A DNA stretch of 64,000 nt from UBA1756 sp045222555 (lineage in GTDB: Bacteria > Bacteroidota > Bacteroidia > Bacteroidales > WCHB1-69): the NCBI GenBank assembly GCA_045222555.1, contig JBGUYY010000029.1:124001-188000 (forward strand), in the 5' to 3' direction. A program made the translations under genes and the position numbers. Every line of letters starts with the position of its first letter. Positions within the stretch are counted from its first letter, which is position 1. The notes beneath the pieces are model-generated. The model did no database searches. It was not told the DNA's origin and saw only the letters and a program-made list of their open reading frames with translations. Shown piece by piece: positions 43,658 through 52,726 of this stretch.

Positions 43658-45706
43658 ATGATTGTTTGCATTGCTGAAAAACCAAGTGTTGCCCGCGAAA
43701 TTGCCCATGTGCTCGGAGCCAACCAATCGTGCCAAGGCTATATGGAAGGTAATGGCTACCAGGTCACCTGGACCTACGGGCACCTCTGCTGCCTGAAAGA
43801 ACCCCATGACTACACGCCCAACTGGAAACCATGGACGCTCGGCGCCCTGCCGATGATTCCGCCCCGCTTCGGAATCAAAGTGATGTCGGCACCCTCTGTG
43901 CAAAAGCAGTTTAAGATCGTGGAGCAGCTGATGCTGCATGCCGACCGTATTATCAACTGCGGCGATGCCGGCCAAGAGGGCGAACTGATCCAGCGCTGGG
44001 TGATACAAAGCACCGGCGCACGCTGTCCCGTACAGCGTCTGTGGGTATCCTCGCTTACCGAAGAAGCCATCCGCGAAGGATTCGCCAACCTCAAGGATGC
44101 CGCTGAATACCAGTCACTTTACGAGGCAGGCCTTTCTCGCGCCATTGGCGACTGGCTGCTCGGCATGAACGCCACGCGCCTCTACACCCTCAAGTACGGA
44201 CAAGACCGACAGGTGCTATCCATCGGCCGCGTGCAAACCCCTACCCTCGCCCTCATCGTCAACCGCTACTGGGAAATCACCAACTTCAAACCTCAGCAGT
44301 ACTGGGTGCTGTCCACCCTCTACCGCGGTGTGACTTTCACGGCCACACATGGCAAATACGAGACGGAAGAACAAGGCCAGCAGGATTTGCAAAACATTAT
44401 AGGAAAGCCATTTACCGTCACCGACATCACCACCAAAAAGGGCAAGGAAGCCCCTCCCCGACTCTTCGACCTCACCTCGCTACAAGTGGAATGCAACAAA
44501 AAGTACAGCTTTTCCGCCGACCAGACACTGCAACTCATCCAGAGTCTTTACGAAAAGAAACTCACCACCTATCCGCGTGTCGATACCACCTACCTCAGCG
44601 ACGACATCTACCCGAAATGTCCGCAGATTCTGCAAGGACTGGTTGCCTACGCGCCCCTCACCGCCCCACTGATGGGGAAAAAACTGCCCAAAAGTAAGAA
44701 GGTTTTCGACAGCTCTAAGGTGACCGACCACCACGCTATCATCCCGACAGGTGTTGTGCCACAGTATCTTACGCAGCAAGAAGGACTGGTGTACGACGAG
44801 GTGTGCCGCCACTTCATCGCCGTTTTCTACCCCGACTGCGAGGTGGCAAATACCACTGTGATGGGTAAGGTTGACGCTGTAGAGTTCAAAGCCACAGGAC
44901 GGCAGATTCTCAACCCCGGCTGGCGTGTGGTGGTGATGCCCGCCAAGCAGAACGACGACAAGGATGACGACGATGACAAGGACAAGACACTGCCCGATTT
45001 TGTGAAGGGTGAGCAGGGACCACACGAGCCGAAGTTGGCCGAAAAGTGGACTACGCCGCCCAAACCCTATACGGAAGCTACCCTCCTGCGCGCCATGGAA
45101 ACCGCCGGCAAGTTAGTGAAAGACGAGGCCTTGCGTGAAGCGCTGAAAGTGAATGGAATAGGCCGTCCTTCCACCCGCGCCGCCATCATCGAAACACTCT
45201 TCAAACGCAACTACATCCGGAAAGTGCGCAAAAGCCTCGAACCCACCCCGACTGGTCTGGAACTCATCGGGTTGATACACGAGGAACTGCTGAAAAGTGC
45301 TGAACTGACCGGTATTTGGGAGAAAAAACTGCGTGAGATCGAACTCAAAAAATACGATGCCGCCACCTTCATCAGCGAACTCAAACAGATGGTGACGCAA
45401 ATCGTGCAGGTAGTGATGTCCGACACCAGCAACCGGCGCATCGCCATCACCCCAAAAGAAGAGAAAAAAGATGCCAAAAACAAGCAGAGTAAGAAGAAAA
45501 ACAACTTAAAGCAAAGCAAGAGTAAATCAGATAAAAAATCTGATAATCAAAATAATAATAAAAATACGACCACTTCACAAGATGTCATTGTTGGAGGGCC
45601 TTGTCCGTTATGTAAAAAGGGAGTGGTCATCAAGGGAAATGCGGCGTACGGTTGTTCTGAATGGCGCAACGGCTGCACGTGGCGGAAACCCTTCACCCAT
45701 CATTAA
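43658..45706 (+). CDS. topB: DNA topoisomerase III
   Basis: The 682-residue type IA topoisomerase opens with the Toprim motif IVCIAEKPSVAREIAHVLG and has NCGDAGQEGELIQRWV (metal-binding acids). The active-site Tyr305 is in LTTYPRVDTTYLSDD. RPSTRAAIIETLFKRNYI follows. A Lys/Asn/Ser-rich linker at about 605-645 leads to a C-terminal zinc ribbon (CPLCKKGVVIKGNAAYGCSEWRNGC). It relaxes and decatenates DNA. The start at 43658 follows a -7 box and places the Toprim domain at the N-terminus as in homologues. Confidence 0.95.
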   Translation: MIVCIAEKPSVAREIAHVLGANQSCQGYMEGNGYQVTWTYGHLCCLKEPHDYTPNWKPWTLGALPMIPPRFGIKVMSAPSVQKQFKIVEQLMLHADRIINCGDAGQEGELIQRWVIQSTGARCPVQRLWVSSLTEEAIREGFANLKDAAEYQSLYEAGLSRAIGDWLLGMNATRLYTLKYGQDRQVLSIGRVQTPTLALIVNRYWEITNFKPQQYWVLSTLYRGVTFTATHGKYETEEQGQQDLQNIIGKPFTVTDITTKKGKEAPPRLFDLTSLQVECNKKYSFSADQTLQLIQSLYEKKLTTYPRVDTTYLSDDIYPKCPQILQGLVAYAPLTAPLMGKKLPKSKKVFDSSKVTDHHAIIPTGVVPQYLTQQEGLVYDEVCRHFIAVFYPDCEVANTTVMGKVDAVEFKATGRQILNPGWRVVVMPAKQNDDKDDDDDKDKTLPDFVKGEQGPHEPKLAEKWTTPPKPYTEATLLRAMETAGKLVKDEALREALKVNGIGRPSTRAAIIETLFKRNYIRKVRKSLEPTPTGLELIGLIHEELLKSAELTGIWEKKLREIELKKYDAATFISELKQMVTQIVQVVMSDTSNRRIAITPKEEKKDAKNKQSKKKNNLKQSKSKSDKKSDNQNNNKNTTTSQDVIVGGPCPLCKKGVVIKGNAAYGCSEWRNGCTWRKPFTHH

Positions 45707-45720
45707 GCCAAGAAAAGAAT

Positions 45721-46611
45721 ATGAAAAAGCAACAAGATCTTAAAACTCGGGCGGCCTATCAGGAGGGTACCGTGTCGGTATTGGGCAATGTATTGTTGTT
45801 TGCCCTGAAGATGTGGGCCGGTATCGTCAGCGGCTCCATTGCACTGATGGCGGACGCCTGGCACACGCTATCCGACTCGCTCAGTTCGGTGGTGGTGATT
45901 TTGGCGGCCATGTTGTCGCGCCGCAAACCCGACAAGGCGCATCCCTTCGGCCACGGCCGGTGGGAGCAGATTGCAGCCCTTGCCATCGCCGTGATGTTGG
46001 GCATTATCGCCTACTCCTTCCTCACCGACTCAGTGGAGCGATTGCAGCATCGCACTACCACTACCTTCGGAACCGCCGCCATCGTGGTGACGGTGGTCTC
46101 CATCGTGGTCAAGGAGGGCATGGCGCAGTACGCGTTCTGGTTAGGAAAGAAAAGCGACAACCTCAGCGTGAAAGCTGATGCGTGGCACCACCGCACCGAT
46201 GCGCTCTCCTCGGTGGTGGTGCTGGTAGGCATTTTGTTTGCCAAGCGGTTTTGGTGGATCGACGGTGTGCTGGGCATCGCCATTGCCTTGCTTTTGTTCT
46301 ATGCCACCTATGAAATCATGCACGAGACCATCACCAAGATATTGGGCGAAAAACCTCCGAAAGAACTAATTGACAACATTATGCGCCGTGCCGCTGAGAT
46401 GAGTCCCGCCGACCTCCAGATGCACCATTTCCATCTGCACAACTACGTCACCCATCAGGAGTTAACCTGCCATATCCGGCTGCCCGGTGACATGCCATTG
46501 TCAGAAGGCCATGCCATCGCCACCCGCATCGAGCAGATGATCGAGCAGGAGTACAAAATCTCGGCCACCATCCACGTAGAGCCTATCGGCTACGAGCACC
46601 CGGAAGACTGA
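45721..46611 (+). CDS. Cation diffusion facilitator transporter
   Basis: The ATG at 45721 (14 bases after topB) gives 296 residues; an earlier frame start would overlap topB. Six membrane segments are seen. The metal sites are in ALMADAWHTLSDSLSSVV and LSVKADAWHHRTDALSSVVV (HxxxD pairs on helices 2 and 5). A cytoplasmic C-terminal domain follows (QMHHFHLHNYVTHQELTCHIRLP ... ISATIHVEP). It exports Zn2+, Fe2+ or Mn2+ using the proton gradient. Metal choice is not certain. Confidence 0.94.
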   Translation: MKKQQDLKTRAAYQEGTVSVLGNVLLFALKMWAGIVSGSIALMADAWHTLSDSLSSVVVILAAMLSRRKPDKAHPFGHGRWEQIAALAIAVMLGIIAYSFLTDSVERLQHRTTTTFGTAAIVVTVVSIVVKEGMAQYAFWLGKKSDNLSVKADAWHHRTDALSSVVVLVGILFAKRFWWIDGVLGIAIALLLFYATYEIMHETITKILGEKPPKELIDNIMRRAAEMSPADLQMHHFHLHNYVTHQELTCHIRLPGDMPLSEGHAIATRIEQMIEQEYKISATIHVEPIGYEHPED

Positions 46612-46677
46612 GGAAGTAAGTTCTCTATCGGATTTTCTAAATTTTAAAAAAAGTTCCCATAATTCAGAATTTATTTG

Positions 46678-46702
46678 TACTTTTGCAGTCTACTTACAGA
46701 CT
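46678..46702 (+). promoter_or_regulatory. -7 box and operator-like palindrome for the higA locus
   Basis: TACTTTTG followed by C (46678-46685) is a -7 box. Just downstream, AGTCT (46687-46691) and AGACT (46698-46702) form a palindrome across the predicted transcription start, a good place for autorepression by the encoded antitoxin. Confidence 0.5.
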
Positions 46703-46768
46703 ATGATCGTACTATTTGATGATACTGAATTAGAGCAACTTGCAACCACTCATCGAAGTAAAAATTAG
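46703..46768 (+). pseudogene. Remnant of a HigB/RelE-type toxin N-terminus
   Basis: An ATG here opens a 21-codon frame beginning MIVLFDDTELEQLATT, which looks like the first strand and helix of a HigB/RelE-family toxin and stops at TAG directly before the antitoxin ATG. A complete toxin of about 100 residues should occupy this place. I infer an internal deletion that left the start and the promoter. It could instead be a short leader peptide; no database comparison was possible. Confidence 0.5.
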
Positions 46769-47119
46769 ATGAATCGCATTATGGACAACGATAAACGAAT
46801 AACAGGGTTTCGCGCAGTTCACCCAGGAGAAACCTTGGCAGAAGAATTGAGAGAACGAGCCATCAAACAGAAGGAGTTTGCTAAAGCTATTGGCATACAG
46901 CCGAGTCATCTGAATGAACTCATCAAAGGAAAACGCAGCTTTACCACTGCAGTTGCTATGGCTGTAGAACAAGAGTTAGGCATTCCGTATGATTTTTGGA
47001 TGAGACTTCAGTATGGATACGAACACGATTGTCTTGTTATAGCACAACGAGAGGCCGAACGCCAACAGAGTATGGGGCACGATTTACACAAAATCAACAA
47101 AGTGGCGGCTATTCTTTAA
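46769..47119 (+). CDS. higA: HigA-family antitoxin (XRE helix-turn-helix)
   Basis: The 116-residue protein has the HigA signature FRAVHPGETLAEELRERAIKQKEFAKAIGIQPSHLNELIKGKRSFT, an XRE HTH, followed by MAVEQELGIPYDFWMRLQ. The ATG at 46769 abuts the toxin remnant's stop; an alternative ATG at 46781 (MDNDKRI) is equally plausible. Without a full toxin it may be a relic antitoxin or a stand-alone autoregulator. It is followed by a 12-base palindrome (47120-47131) and a strong terminator. Confidence 0.9.
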   Translation: MNRIMDNDKRITGFRAVHPGETLAEELRERAIKQKEFAKAIGIQPSHLNELIKGKRSFTTAVAMAVEQELGIPYDFWMRLQYGYEHDCLVIAQREAERQQSMGHDLHKINKVAAIL

Positions 47120-47195
47120 ATGTATATACATACATTATTACCTTTGAGAATGACGAGCTTTAGCCCTCACTCGAGAATTGAAAAATAATAAAATG

Positions 47196-47235
47196 AAGAG
47201 CCCCGCGGTAGCATGGCTGCCGCGGGGCTCTTTTT
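47196..47235. terminator. Strong GC-rich terminator between higA and the S46 peptidase gene
   Basis: The arms AAGAGCCCCGCGGTAGC (47196-47212) and GCTGCCGCGGGGCTCTT (47216-47232) pair over 17 bp with one G-U and a 3-base loop. They are followed by TTT on the plus strand. It separates two convergent genes. Confidence 0.9.
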
Positions 47236-47252
47236 GACATTCAAATTCTCTT

Positions 47253-49397
47253 CTACTCTACAATTTTGATTTCTTCCATCAGGTTCTGAGCGTTGGCCAT
47301 CTTGTCGATGATGAACAGCAAATAGCGCATATCCATGCAGATGGTGCGCTGCACCTTGTTCTCGAAGGAGATGTCGCCGCTCATGGCTTCCCAGTTGCCG
47401 TCGAAAGCCAGACCGATGAGGTTGCCGTTGGCGTCAATCACCGGACTGCCGGAGTTGCCACCGGTAATGTCGTTGGTGGTGATGAAGTTGACCACCAGCT
47501 CACCAGCTTCATTGGCATAGCGACCGTAGTCCTTTTTCTCCCACAAACGGATGAGGTCTCTCGGCACATCGAACTCCCAGTTGCCAGGGATATATTTGTC
47601 CATCACACCATCCAAGGTGGTGTAGTAGCTGTATTTCACAGCATCCTTAGGAGAACAATCCTGCACGCTGCCGTATGTGAGACGCATGGTGAAGTTGGCA
47701 TCAGGATAGAAATTACGGTCTTTCTGCATCTCCATCAGGCCTTCCATATAGAGACGGTTAGCGCGATTGCAGTTCACCTTTTCAGCCGCTTCACCCAGTT
47801 CGATATACATATTTACAATTTCCTGCATCAGGGCAAAGATGGGATCTTTGTCTAATGATTTCGGATTGTTGAGCCAAGCATTCAACTTATCGGCATCCAC
47901 AAAGATAGACTTTGCAAAAGCATTATTGACAAAAGCGGTGAAATTGCCGTTGTTCTTATCGCCTACCTTCTTGATGGTGGCCGGCTGCTGGTCAGGATTC
48001 ACATCTTTATAAAAAAGATTCAACAAAGCAATCGTGACATCGCGATCCAAATCCTTATTATAATCTTTGAAGTAATCAGGAACCGATGCCTTCAGCGATT
48101 TGGCCAGCCCCTCAATGTCCTTTTGCGGTGCGCCGCCATTAATATAAGCATTGATACGGCGGAAGCTCACGGCGAAGGCCACAGCCTCACCGCCGCGCCA
48201 GCCGGCCTCGCGCAGATAGGTCAGCGCTTTGGTATATTTCGCCTGATGGTTCCAGTAGTTGTCCATCTCATCGAAGATGCCTTCGTACTTGGCTTTGCGG
48301 TCTTTGTCCTGAGCGGCCCACTCACGGAAAGCCTTCTCCTGCTCCAGACGTTTCTCCAAAACCTTGTTGTTCTGAAGCTGTTTCACCTGACCGATATAAT
48401 ATTTCCAGTAGTTGCTGACGCTGGCCTGCTTGGAAGCGTACTGAATAAAAACGGCAGGATCAGCATCCATGTGCTTGCGGTACTGCTCCAGCTTGGTGGT
48501 GCGGCAATCCACGATGGCGGGACCTTCCAGCTCGATGACATTCTTCACGGAACCCGAAGCCGAGTAGCGGTCGGTGGAACCCGGGTAGCCAAGAATCATG
48601 GTGTAGTCGTTGGGCTGCACACCTTTGAGGGAGATGGGCAGGAAGTGTTTCGACTTCATCGGCACGTTGTCCTTGCTGTACTCGGCGGGCGAACCGTCGG
48701 GGGCGGTATAGACGCGGAAGATGCAGAAGTCGCCCTTGTGGCGCGGCCACGTCCAGTTGTCGGTGTCAGCACCGAACTTGCCGATACCCCACGGCGGACA
48801 AGCCACGAGACGCACATCTTTATACACATCATACACAAACAGAATGTACTGGTTGCCATGATAGAAAGGAACGATCTCTACCTCAACGCCGCTCTTCCCT
48901 TCTTTGTACTCTTTCACCAACTTGCTGCAGTTTTTCTTGATGGCAGTGGCGCGATCCTGCTCCGACATATTGTCGGTAACGCCCTCCAGCACCGCCGTTG
49001 TAACGTCCTCAATATAATTCAAAAACGAGACCGAAAGCCCTTCGTTGGGCAGTTCCTCGCCTTTGCTTCTGGCCCAGAAACCGTCTTGCAGGTAGTCGTG
49101 TTCCACGGAGGCGTGGCTCTGCACGTAGGAGAGTCCGCAGTGGTGGTTGGTGAGCAGAAGTCCTTCCGGAGAGATCAACTCGCCGGTGCAGCCGCCGCCG
49201 AACTGCACGATGGCATCCTTGAGGCTGGGCTGGTTGAAGCTGAAGATCTGCTCAGCGGTGAGTTTGCAGCCCAATCGCTGCATGTCGGCCAAATTCTGTC
49301 CGTTAATGGAATACGGCAGCCACATGCCCTCATCGGCACGGGCGCACAGGAAAAGCATCATCAAAGATGCGAAGAGAAGGTTGATTTTATGTTTCAT
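47253..49397 (-). CDS. S46 family dipeptidyl-peptidase, DPP7-like
   Basis: The 714-residue protein has a signal peptide (MKHKINLLFASLMMLFLCARA) and the chymotrypsin-like S46 fold. It has GGCTGELISPEGLLLTNHHCG (catalytic His), a central helical domain, and GGNSGSPV with catalytic Ser649. The residue after FD in LAFDGNWEAMSGD is Gly667, as in P. gingivalis DPP7, which takes hydrophobic P1 residues; DPP11 has Arg there. It should release dipeptides from the N-terminus of periplasmic peptides for amino-acid nutrition. The start at 49397 is preferred because an upstream ATG overlaps the -7 box. Confidence 0.95.
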   Translation of the reverse strand: MKHKINLLFASLMMLFLCARADEGMWLPYSINGQNLADMQRLGCKLTAEQIFSFNQPSLKDAIVQFGGGCTGELISPEGLLLTNHHCGLSYVQSHASVEHDYLQDGFWARSKGEELPNEGLSVSFLNYIEDVTTAVLEGVTDNMSEQDRATAIKKNCSKLVKEYKEGKSGVEVEIVPFYHGNQYILFVYDVYKDVRLVACPPWGIGKFGADTDNWTWPRHKGDFCIFRVYTAPDGSPAEYSKDNVPMKSKHFLPISLKGVQPNDYTMILGYPGSTDRYSASGSVKNVIELEGPAIVDCRTTKLEQYRKHMDADPAVFIQYASKQASVSNYWKYYIGQVKQLQNNKVLEKRLEQEKAFREWAAQDKDRKAKYEGIFDEMDNYWNHQAKYTKALTYLREAGWRGGEAVAFAVSFRRINAYINGGAPQKDIEGLAKSLKASVPDYFKDYNKDLDRDVTIALLNLFYKDVNPDQQPATIKKVGDKNNGNFTAFVNNAFAKSIFVDADKLNAWLNNPKSLDKDPIFALMQEIVNMYIELGEAAEKVNCNRANRLYMEGLMEMQKDRNFYPDANFTMRLTYGSVQDCSPKDAVKYSYYTTLDGVMDKYIPGNWEFDVPRDLIRLWEKKDYGRYANEAGELVVNFITTNDITGGNSGSPVIDANGNLIGLAFDGNWEAMSGDISFENKVQRTICMDMRYLLFIIDKMANAQNLMEEIKIVE

Positions 49398-49418
49398 AAT
49401 CTGTAAAATTTCGTGGTG

Positions 49419-49426
49419 CAAAAATA
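49419..49426 (-). promoter_or_regulatory. -7 box for the S46 peptidase gene
   Basis: The minus strand reads TATTTTTG followed by C, 21 bases before the ATG at 49397. Confidence 0.55.
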
Positions 49427-49433
49427 TAAAATT

Positions 49434-49458
49434 TTTGAAAAAAATAATCGTAATTTTG
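49434..49458 (+). promoter_or_regulatory. Promoter-like elements for the MATE gene
   Basis: TAATTTTG followed by C (49451-49458) with TTTG at 49434-49437, a 13-base spacer. The layout closely resembles the gcvT promoter region. Confidence 0.5.
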
Positions 49459-49480
49459 CACCTTCAAATTTTAGAGCAAG

Positions 49481-50902
49481 ATGGCAGTTGTTGATAAAAC
49501 CAAAGAATTGGAAACCAAGAAGATAGGATGGCTATTGTTAGTATATGCTCTTCCCGCTGTCATCAGTCAGATCATCGCTTCTGTCTATAACATTGCCGAC
49601 CGTGCGTTCATTGGTCACGGTGTCGGCCCGTTCGCTATCGCCGGACTGGCCATCACCATGCCGTTGATGAACATCATCCATGCTTTCGGTGCGCTGATTG
49701 GAGTAGGATCATCGGCGCGCATGTCTATCGTACTGGGGCGCAAAGATGAACACTGGGCGGAGAAAATCCTGGGCAACAGTATGGTTTTCACGCTCGTGCT
49801 GGGCGGACTGGTGATGTTGTCGTGCTACGTGTTCATGAATAAAATCCTGACGCTTTTTGGAGCCACAGCCGGCACATTGAGCTATGCCCGCGAATACATG
49901 CTGATTGTGCTGCCCGGCATGTTCCTCACCACGGTCACATACAACCTCACGGGCTTGATACGAGCATCGGGCTATCCCTTCAAGGCCATGTTCATTTTGG
50001 CAGGCGGCGCCGTGCTGAATCTGATTCTTGACCCGATTTTCATCTTTGTTTTCCATTGGGGCATTGCGGGTGCGGCATGGGCCACCACTATTTCCATGAC
50101 TGCCACTGCTGTGGTTTCCATCCTGCATTTTGTGCAGCGCAGCTCGTTCATCCGTTTCCGCCGGCACGCATGGAAACCCAAAGGATACATCTTCCGCAAC
50201 ATCACCCTTATCGGTATGAGCCCGTTCCTGATGAACGTGGCGGCAGCGGGTGTGGTGGCACTTCTCAACCAGCAGCTGCTACGCTACGGCGGCGACCTTG
50301 CCGTGGGCGCTTACGGTATCGTGAACACCTTCGCCCTGCTGATGGTGATGCTCATCCTGGGCGTTTGCCAGGGCATGCAGCCTATTGCCGGCTACAACTA
50401 CGGCGCTGGGCACAATGACAGACTGAAGCAGGTGTATGTGCTCACCCTGAAAGTGTGCGTACTCATTGGACTGGTGGGCAGTGTGGGCTCTTGTTTGTTC
50501 CCGCGTGCGCTGTCGCGCATCTTCACCACCGATGACACCCTCATCAACATCTGCATTCCGGCCATCCGCTATATCATGGTCATGTTCCCGTTGATCGGTT
50601 TCACCATTACCAACTCCAACTTCTTCCAATCGATTGACAAACCGTGGATTGCGATTATCACCAGTCTGTCGCGGCAGGTCATCTTCCTGCTTCCGCTGGT
50701 GTATATCATCCCCTATCTATTTGAACAACAGTACATCCCAGGACTTACCGGCATTTGGATGTCGTGTACCATCTCCGATGTGATGGGGGCGGCGTTGGCG
50801 GCCATTCTATTGTCCCGCAACCTGAACGTCTTCCATCCGGGACATCGTCCCGAGCCAAAGGTGATTCACGAGGCGGGACCGAGCGAGGGCGACGAAGACT
50901 AG
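49481..50902 (+). CDS. MATE family efflux transporter
   Basis: The 473-residue protein has about twelve membrane segments in two MatE repeats: LPAVISQIIASVYNIADRAFIGHGVGPFAIAGLAITMPL in the first half and GMSPFLMNVAAAGVVALLNQQLLRYGGDLAVGAYGIV in the second. It probably exports cationic compounds by Na+ or H+ exchange. The final CTAG is shared with the convergent nuclease stop codon, so the two genes overlap by four bases. Confidence 0.94.
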   Translation: MAVVDKTKELETKKIGWLLLVYALPAVISQIIASVYNIADRAFIGHGVGPFAIAGLAITMPLMNIIHAFGALIGVGSSARMSIVLGRKDEHWAEKILGNSMVFTLVLGGLVMLSCYVFMNKILTLFGATAGTLSYAREYMLIVLPGMFLTTVTYNLTGLIRASGYPFKAMFILAGGAVLNLILDPIFIFVFHWGIAGAAWATTISMTATAVVSILHFVQRSSFIRFRRHAWKPKGYIFRNITLIGMSPFLMNVAAAGVVALLNQQLLRYGGDLAVGAYGIVNTFALLMVMLILGVCQGMQPIAGYNYGAGHNDRLKQVYVLTLKVCVLIGLVGSVGSCLFPRALSRIFTTDDTLINICIPAIRYIMVMFPLIGFTITNSNFFQSIDKPWIAIITSLSRQVIFLLPLVYIIPYLFEQQYIPGLTGIWMSCTISDVMGAALAAILLSRNLNVFHPGHRPEPKVIHEAGPSEGDED

Positions 50903-51687
50903 ATTCCCCAGTATTTCTTCATCACTTTGCTCTCGATTTCGTTCTCGATATCGTCGGGCAGATTCGGGAAAAGGTCACGACCGATCAGCTGTTCCAATTC
51001 ATCCACCGACATGGAGGAGGCTTTCAGCTCCTGTTTCTCCGACGAGTTTTTCATCATGAAGCCGATGGCGGCGTAATTGCCGTCACTTTCAATCAAGAAG
51101 GCCTTGAAGAACGCGTCGGGCACCGCCACTTGGTTGGCGCCAATGGTGCCGTACTGATGAGTGGTGAAGACGGGGCCGCAGACGATATACACCTTGCCAT
51201 ATTGTATGGCGATACGGCGTCCCATCTTCTCGGTTCGTTCCCAGCAGCCAGCGTTACAGTCGTGGTTTTGCGGACACATATTGGTAAGCAAGAAACTCTC
51301 CAACATAGCTTGGTCGCTCCATTTCATGTCGGCAGCGGGCGCCATGTGGCCGCGGTCCCAGCCGGAGCCTTTGTAGTCGGACAGGTCGGCCTGCTTGCCC
51401 TTGCACATCTCATCCTGTGCGAAGGCGTCGTTGCGGGGCAGTTCGCCAGCGGCCTCTTCGCCTGTGAGCTCGTAAGCCACCCAGTTAGGAATAAGGGTAG
51501 TATGGTTGTAGGAGGTGGTGTAGCCCATATGGCAAATGATGTCCTCATCGGTTGTAAATGCCGGATATTCAAGTTTTTGCTGTGGCGGCACTGGTTGTTC
51601 CGCAGTCGCATTGTGCAAGCCCACACACTGGCTGGAGAGGCAGCAGGCTGCCAGTGACAACACAATAATAAAGGTCAATCGTTTCAT
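50899..51687 (-). CDS. Secreted DNA/RNA non-specific endonuclease
   Basis: The ATG at 51687 gives 262 residues with an export signal (MKRLTFIIVLSLAACC); LAAC could be a lipobox. The betabetaalpha-metal nuclease motif is intact: DRGHMAPAAD, catalytic His114, then FLLTNMCPQNHDCNAGCWERTE, where Asn supports Mg2+. Longer frames upstream would overlap the transglutaminase gene. It lies 10 bases after that gene and probably shares its transcript, being the last gene of the large minus-strand operon. It may digest nucleic acid for nutrients or act in the envelope. Confidence 0.9.
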   Translation of the reverse strand: MKRLTFIIVLSLAACCLSSQCVGLHNATAEQPVPPQQKLEYPAFTTDEDIICHMGYTTSYNHTTLIPNWVAYELTGEEAAGELPRNDAFAQDEMCKGKQADLSDYKGSGWDRGHMAPAADMKWSDQAMLESFLLTNMCPQNHDCNAGCWERTEKMGRRIAIQYGKVYIVCGPVFTTHQYGTIGANQVAVPDAFFKAFLIESDGNYAAIGFMMKNSSEKQELKASSMSVDELEQLIGRDLFPNLPDDIENEIESKVMKKYWGI

Positions 51688-51697
51688 AATCATTATT

Positions 51698-52726
51698 TTA
51701 TAAATCGTAAAATATTTCTGAATGTCTGTAAGAGGAACGGCGTGAGTTGACATTCTTGAATGCACTGTTGTCCCAGTCGAGCGAGTACCATGTGCGCCCA
51801 TCGGAGGAGTATTCGGCATGGGCATGGCCGCCTGTACCATCGTTCCATTCAGCCACAAACCTCGATTGAAGCCCCAACTGTCGGGCGAAGGAAGCCATCA
51901 GGATGGCAAAGTCATCACAGTCGCCTGAATATTTATGACTGGTGGCGAAATAATAGTTTTCGATGGTTTCCGACGCGCTTCGCCACACATCCTCGGAGAC
52001 AGCCGGATCGTAGAGATATATCCAATTTTCAAGCACATATTTGTGAATGGTTTTCAGCTGCTTAACAGGATCGGGAGCACCGGAATAGTGCTTGGACAGG
52101 ATGTCGGTGGCATTCTTCAGCACCAGTCCTTCCACCTCAATTTTCTTACCTCCTGCCGACTTCCTCACAAGATCCTCTCTGCTCTTGAAGGTCACGCTAT
52201 CTTGGCGCGACGACGGCTGTGGCGAGACCTTTCTCCCACCTGCAGGTGCGGATTTCTGTCCCACATAATCCACCACACAGAAGAGCATTTCGTATGGGAT
52301 ATACACATACTCCTTGCCATTCACCTGGTTCACTTTGGCGGCGATAGTATTGTCAGCATGGATGCTGATGGGCAAGTTCTTGTATTTTTTAGTCCATTTC
52401 TCCCCTTCATTAGAACCGTCACCATATCCAAGAAACATGTTCATCTGCTGTGCGTTGGCGATGGTGAACAAGATGGTGTCGCCGCTTCTGGCAATATGGG
52501 CAGTGGTGTCGTAGATGCCGCTGCGGGCCAGCAGGTCGGTAAACTTACGGAGGGTGATGTTGCCAAAGGCCCGTTGCTCCTGCAATACCGAATCGCTGTC
52601 AATGTGGCTGTCGAACTTTTCTTTCAGCTGACCTGACACCTTGGGTTTGCAACCCGACAGAGTGAAAGTCAGCAGCAAAGCGAAGATGAAAAAGCTGATT
52701 ATAAAGTGGTTCCTTGATGTTTTCAT
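51698..52726 (-). CDS. Transglutaminase-like lipoprotein
   Basis: The 342-residue protein has a lipoprotein signal (LLLTFTLSGC, Cys26). Its C-terminal transglutaminase-core domain (about 215-335) has an apparent catalytic triad: Cys270 in HKYSGDCDDFAILMASFARQLG, His301/303 in GGHAHAEYS and Asp317 in WYSLDWDN. Such domains act as peptidases or crosslinkers of proteins and murein peptides. Residues 27-200 are unassigned. The ATG overlaps the stop of the SEDS-PBP fusion gene by one base, indicating translational coupling and a shared task in the cell envelope. Confidence 0.85.
   Translation of the reverse strand: MKTSRNHFIISFFIFALLLTFTLSGCKPKVSGQLKEKFDSHIDSDSVLQEQRAFGNITLRKFTDLLARSGIYDTTAHIARSGDTILFTIANAQQMNMFLGYGDGSNEGEKWTKKYKNLPISIHADNTIAAKVNQVNGKEYVYIPYEMLFCVVDYVGQKSAPAGGRKVSPQPSSRQDSVTFKSREDLVRKSAGGKKIEVEGLVLKNATDILSKHYSGAPDPVKQLKTIHKYVLENWIYLYDPAVSEDVWRSASETIENYYFATSHKYSGDCDDFAILMASFARQLGLQSRFVAEWNDGTGGHAHAEYSSDGRTWYSLDWDNSAFKNVNSRRSSYRHSEIFYDL

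Noticed and set aside
46703..46768. Treating the short frame as a complete toxin gene
   Set aside because: At 21 residues it lacks the catalytic strands of HigB/RelE toxins; only a remnant or leader is supportable.
48123..49406. A 427-codon plus-strand frame opposite the S46 peptidase gene
   Set aside because: The S46 catalytic motifs lie on the minus strand and the shadow has no recognisable domain.
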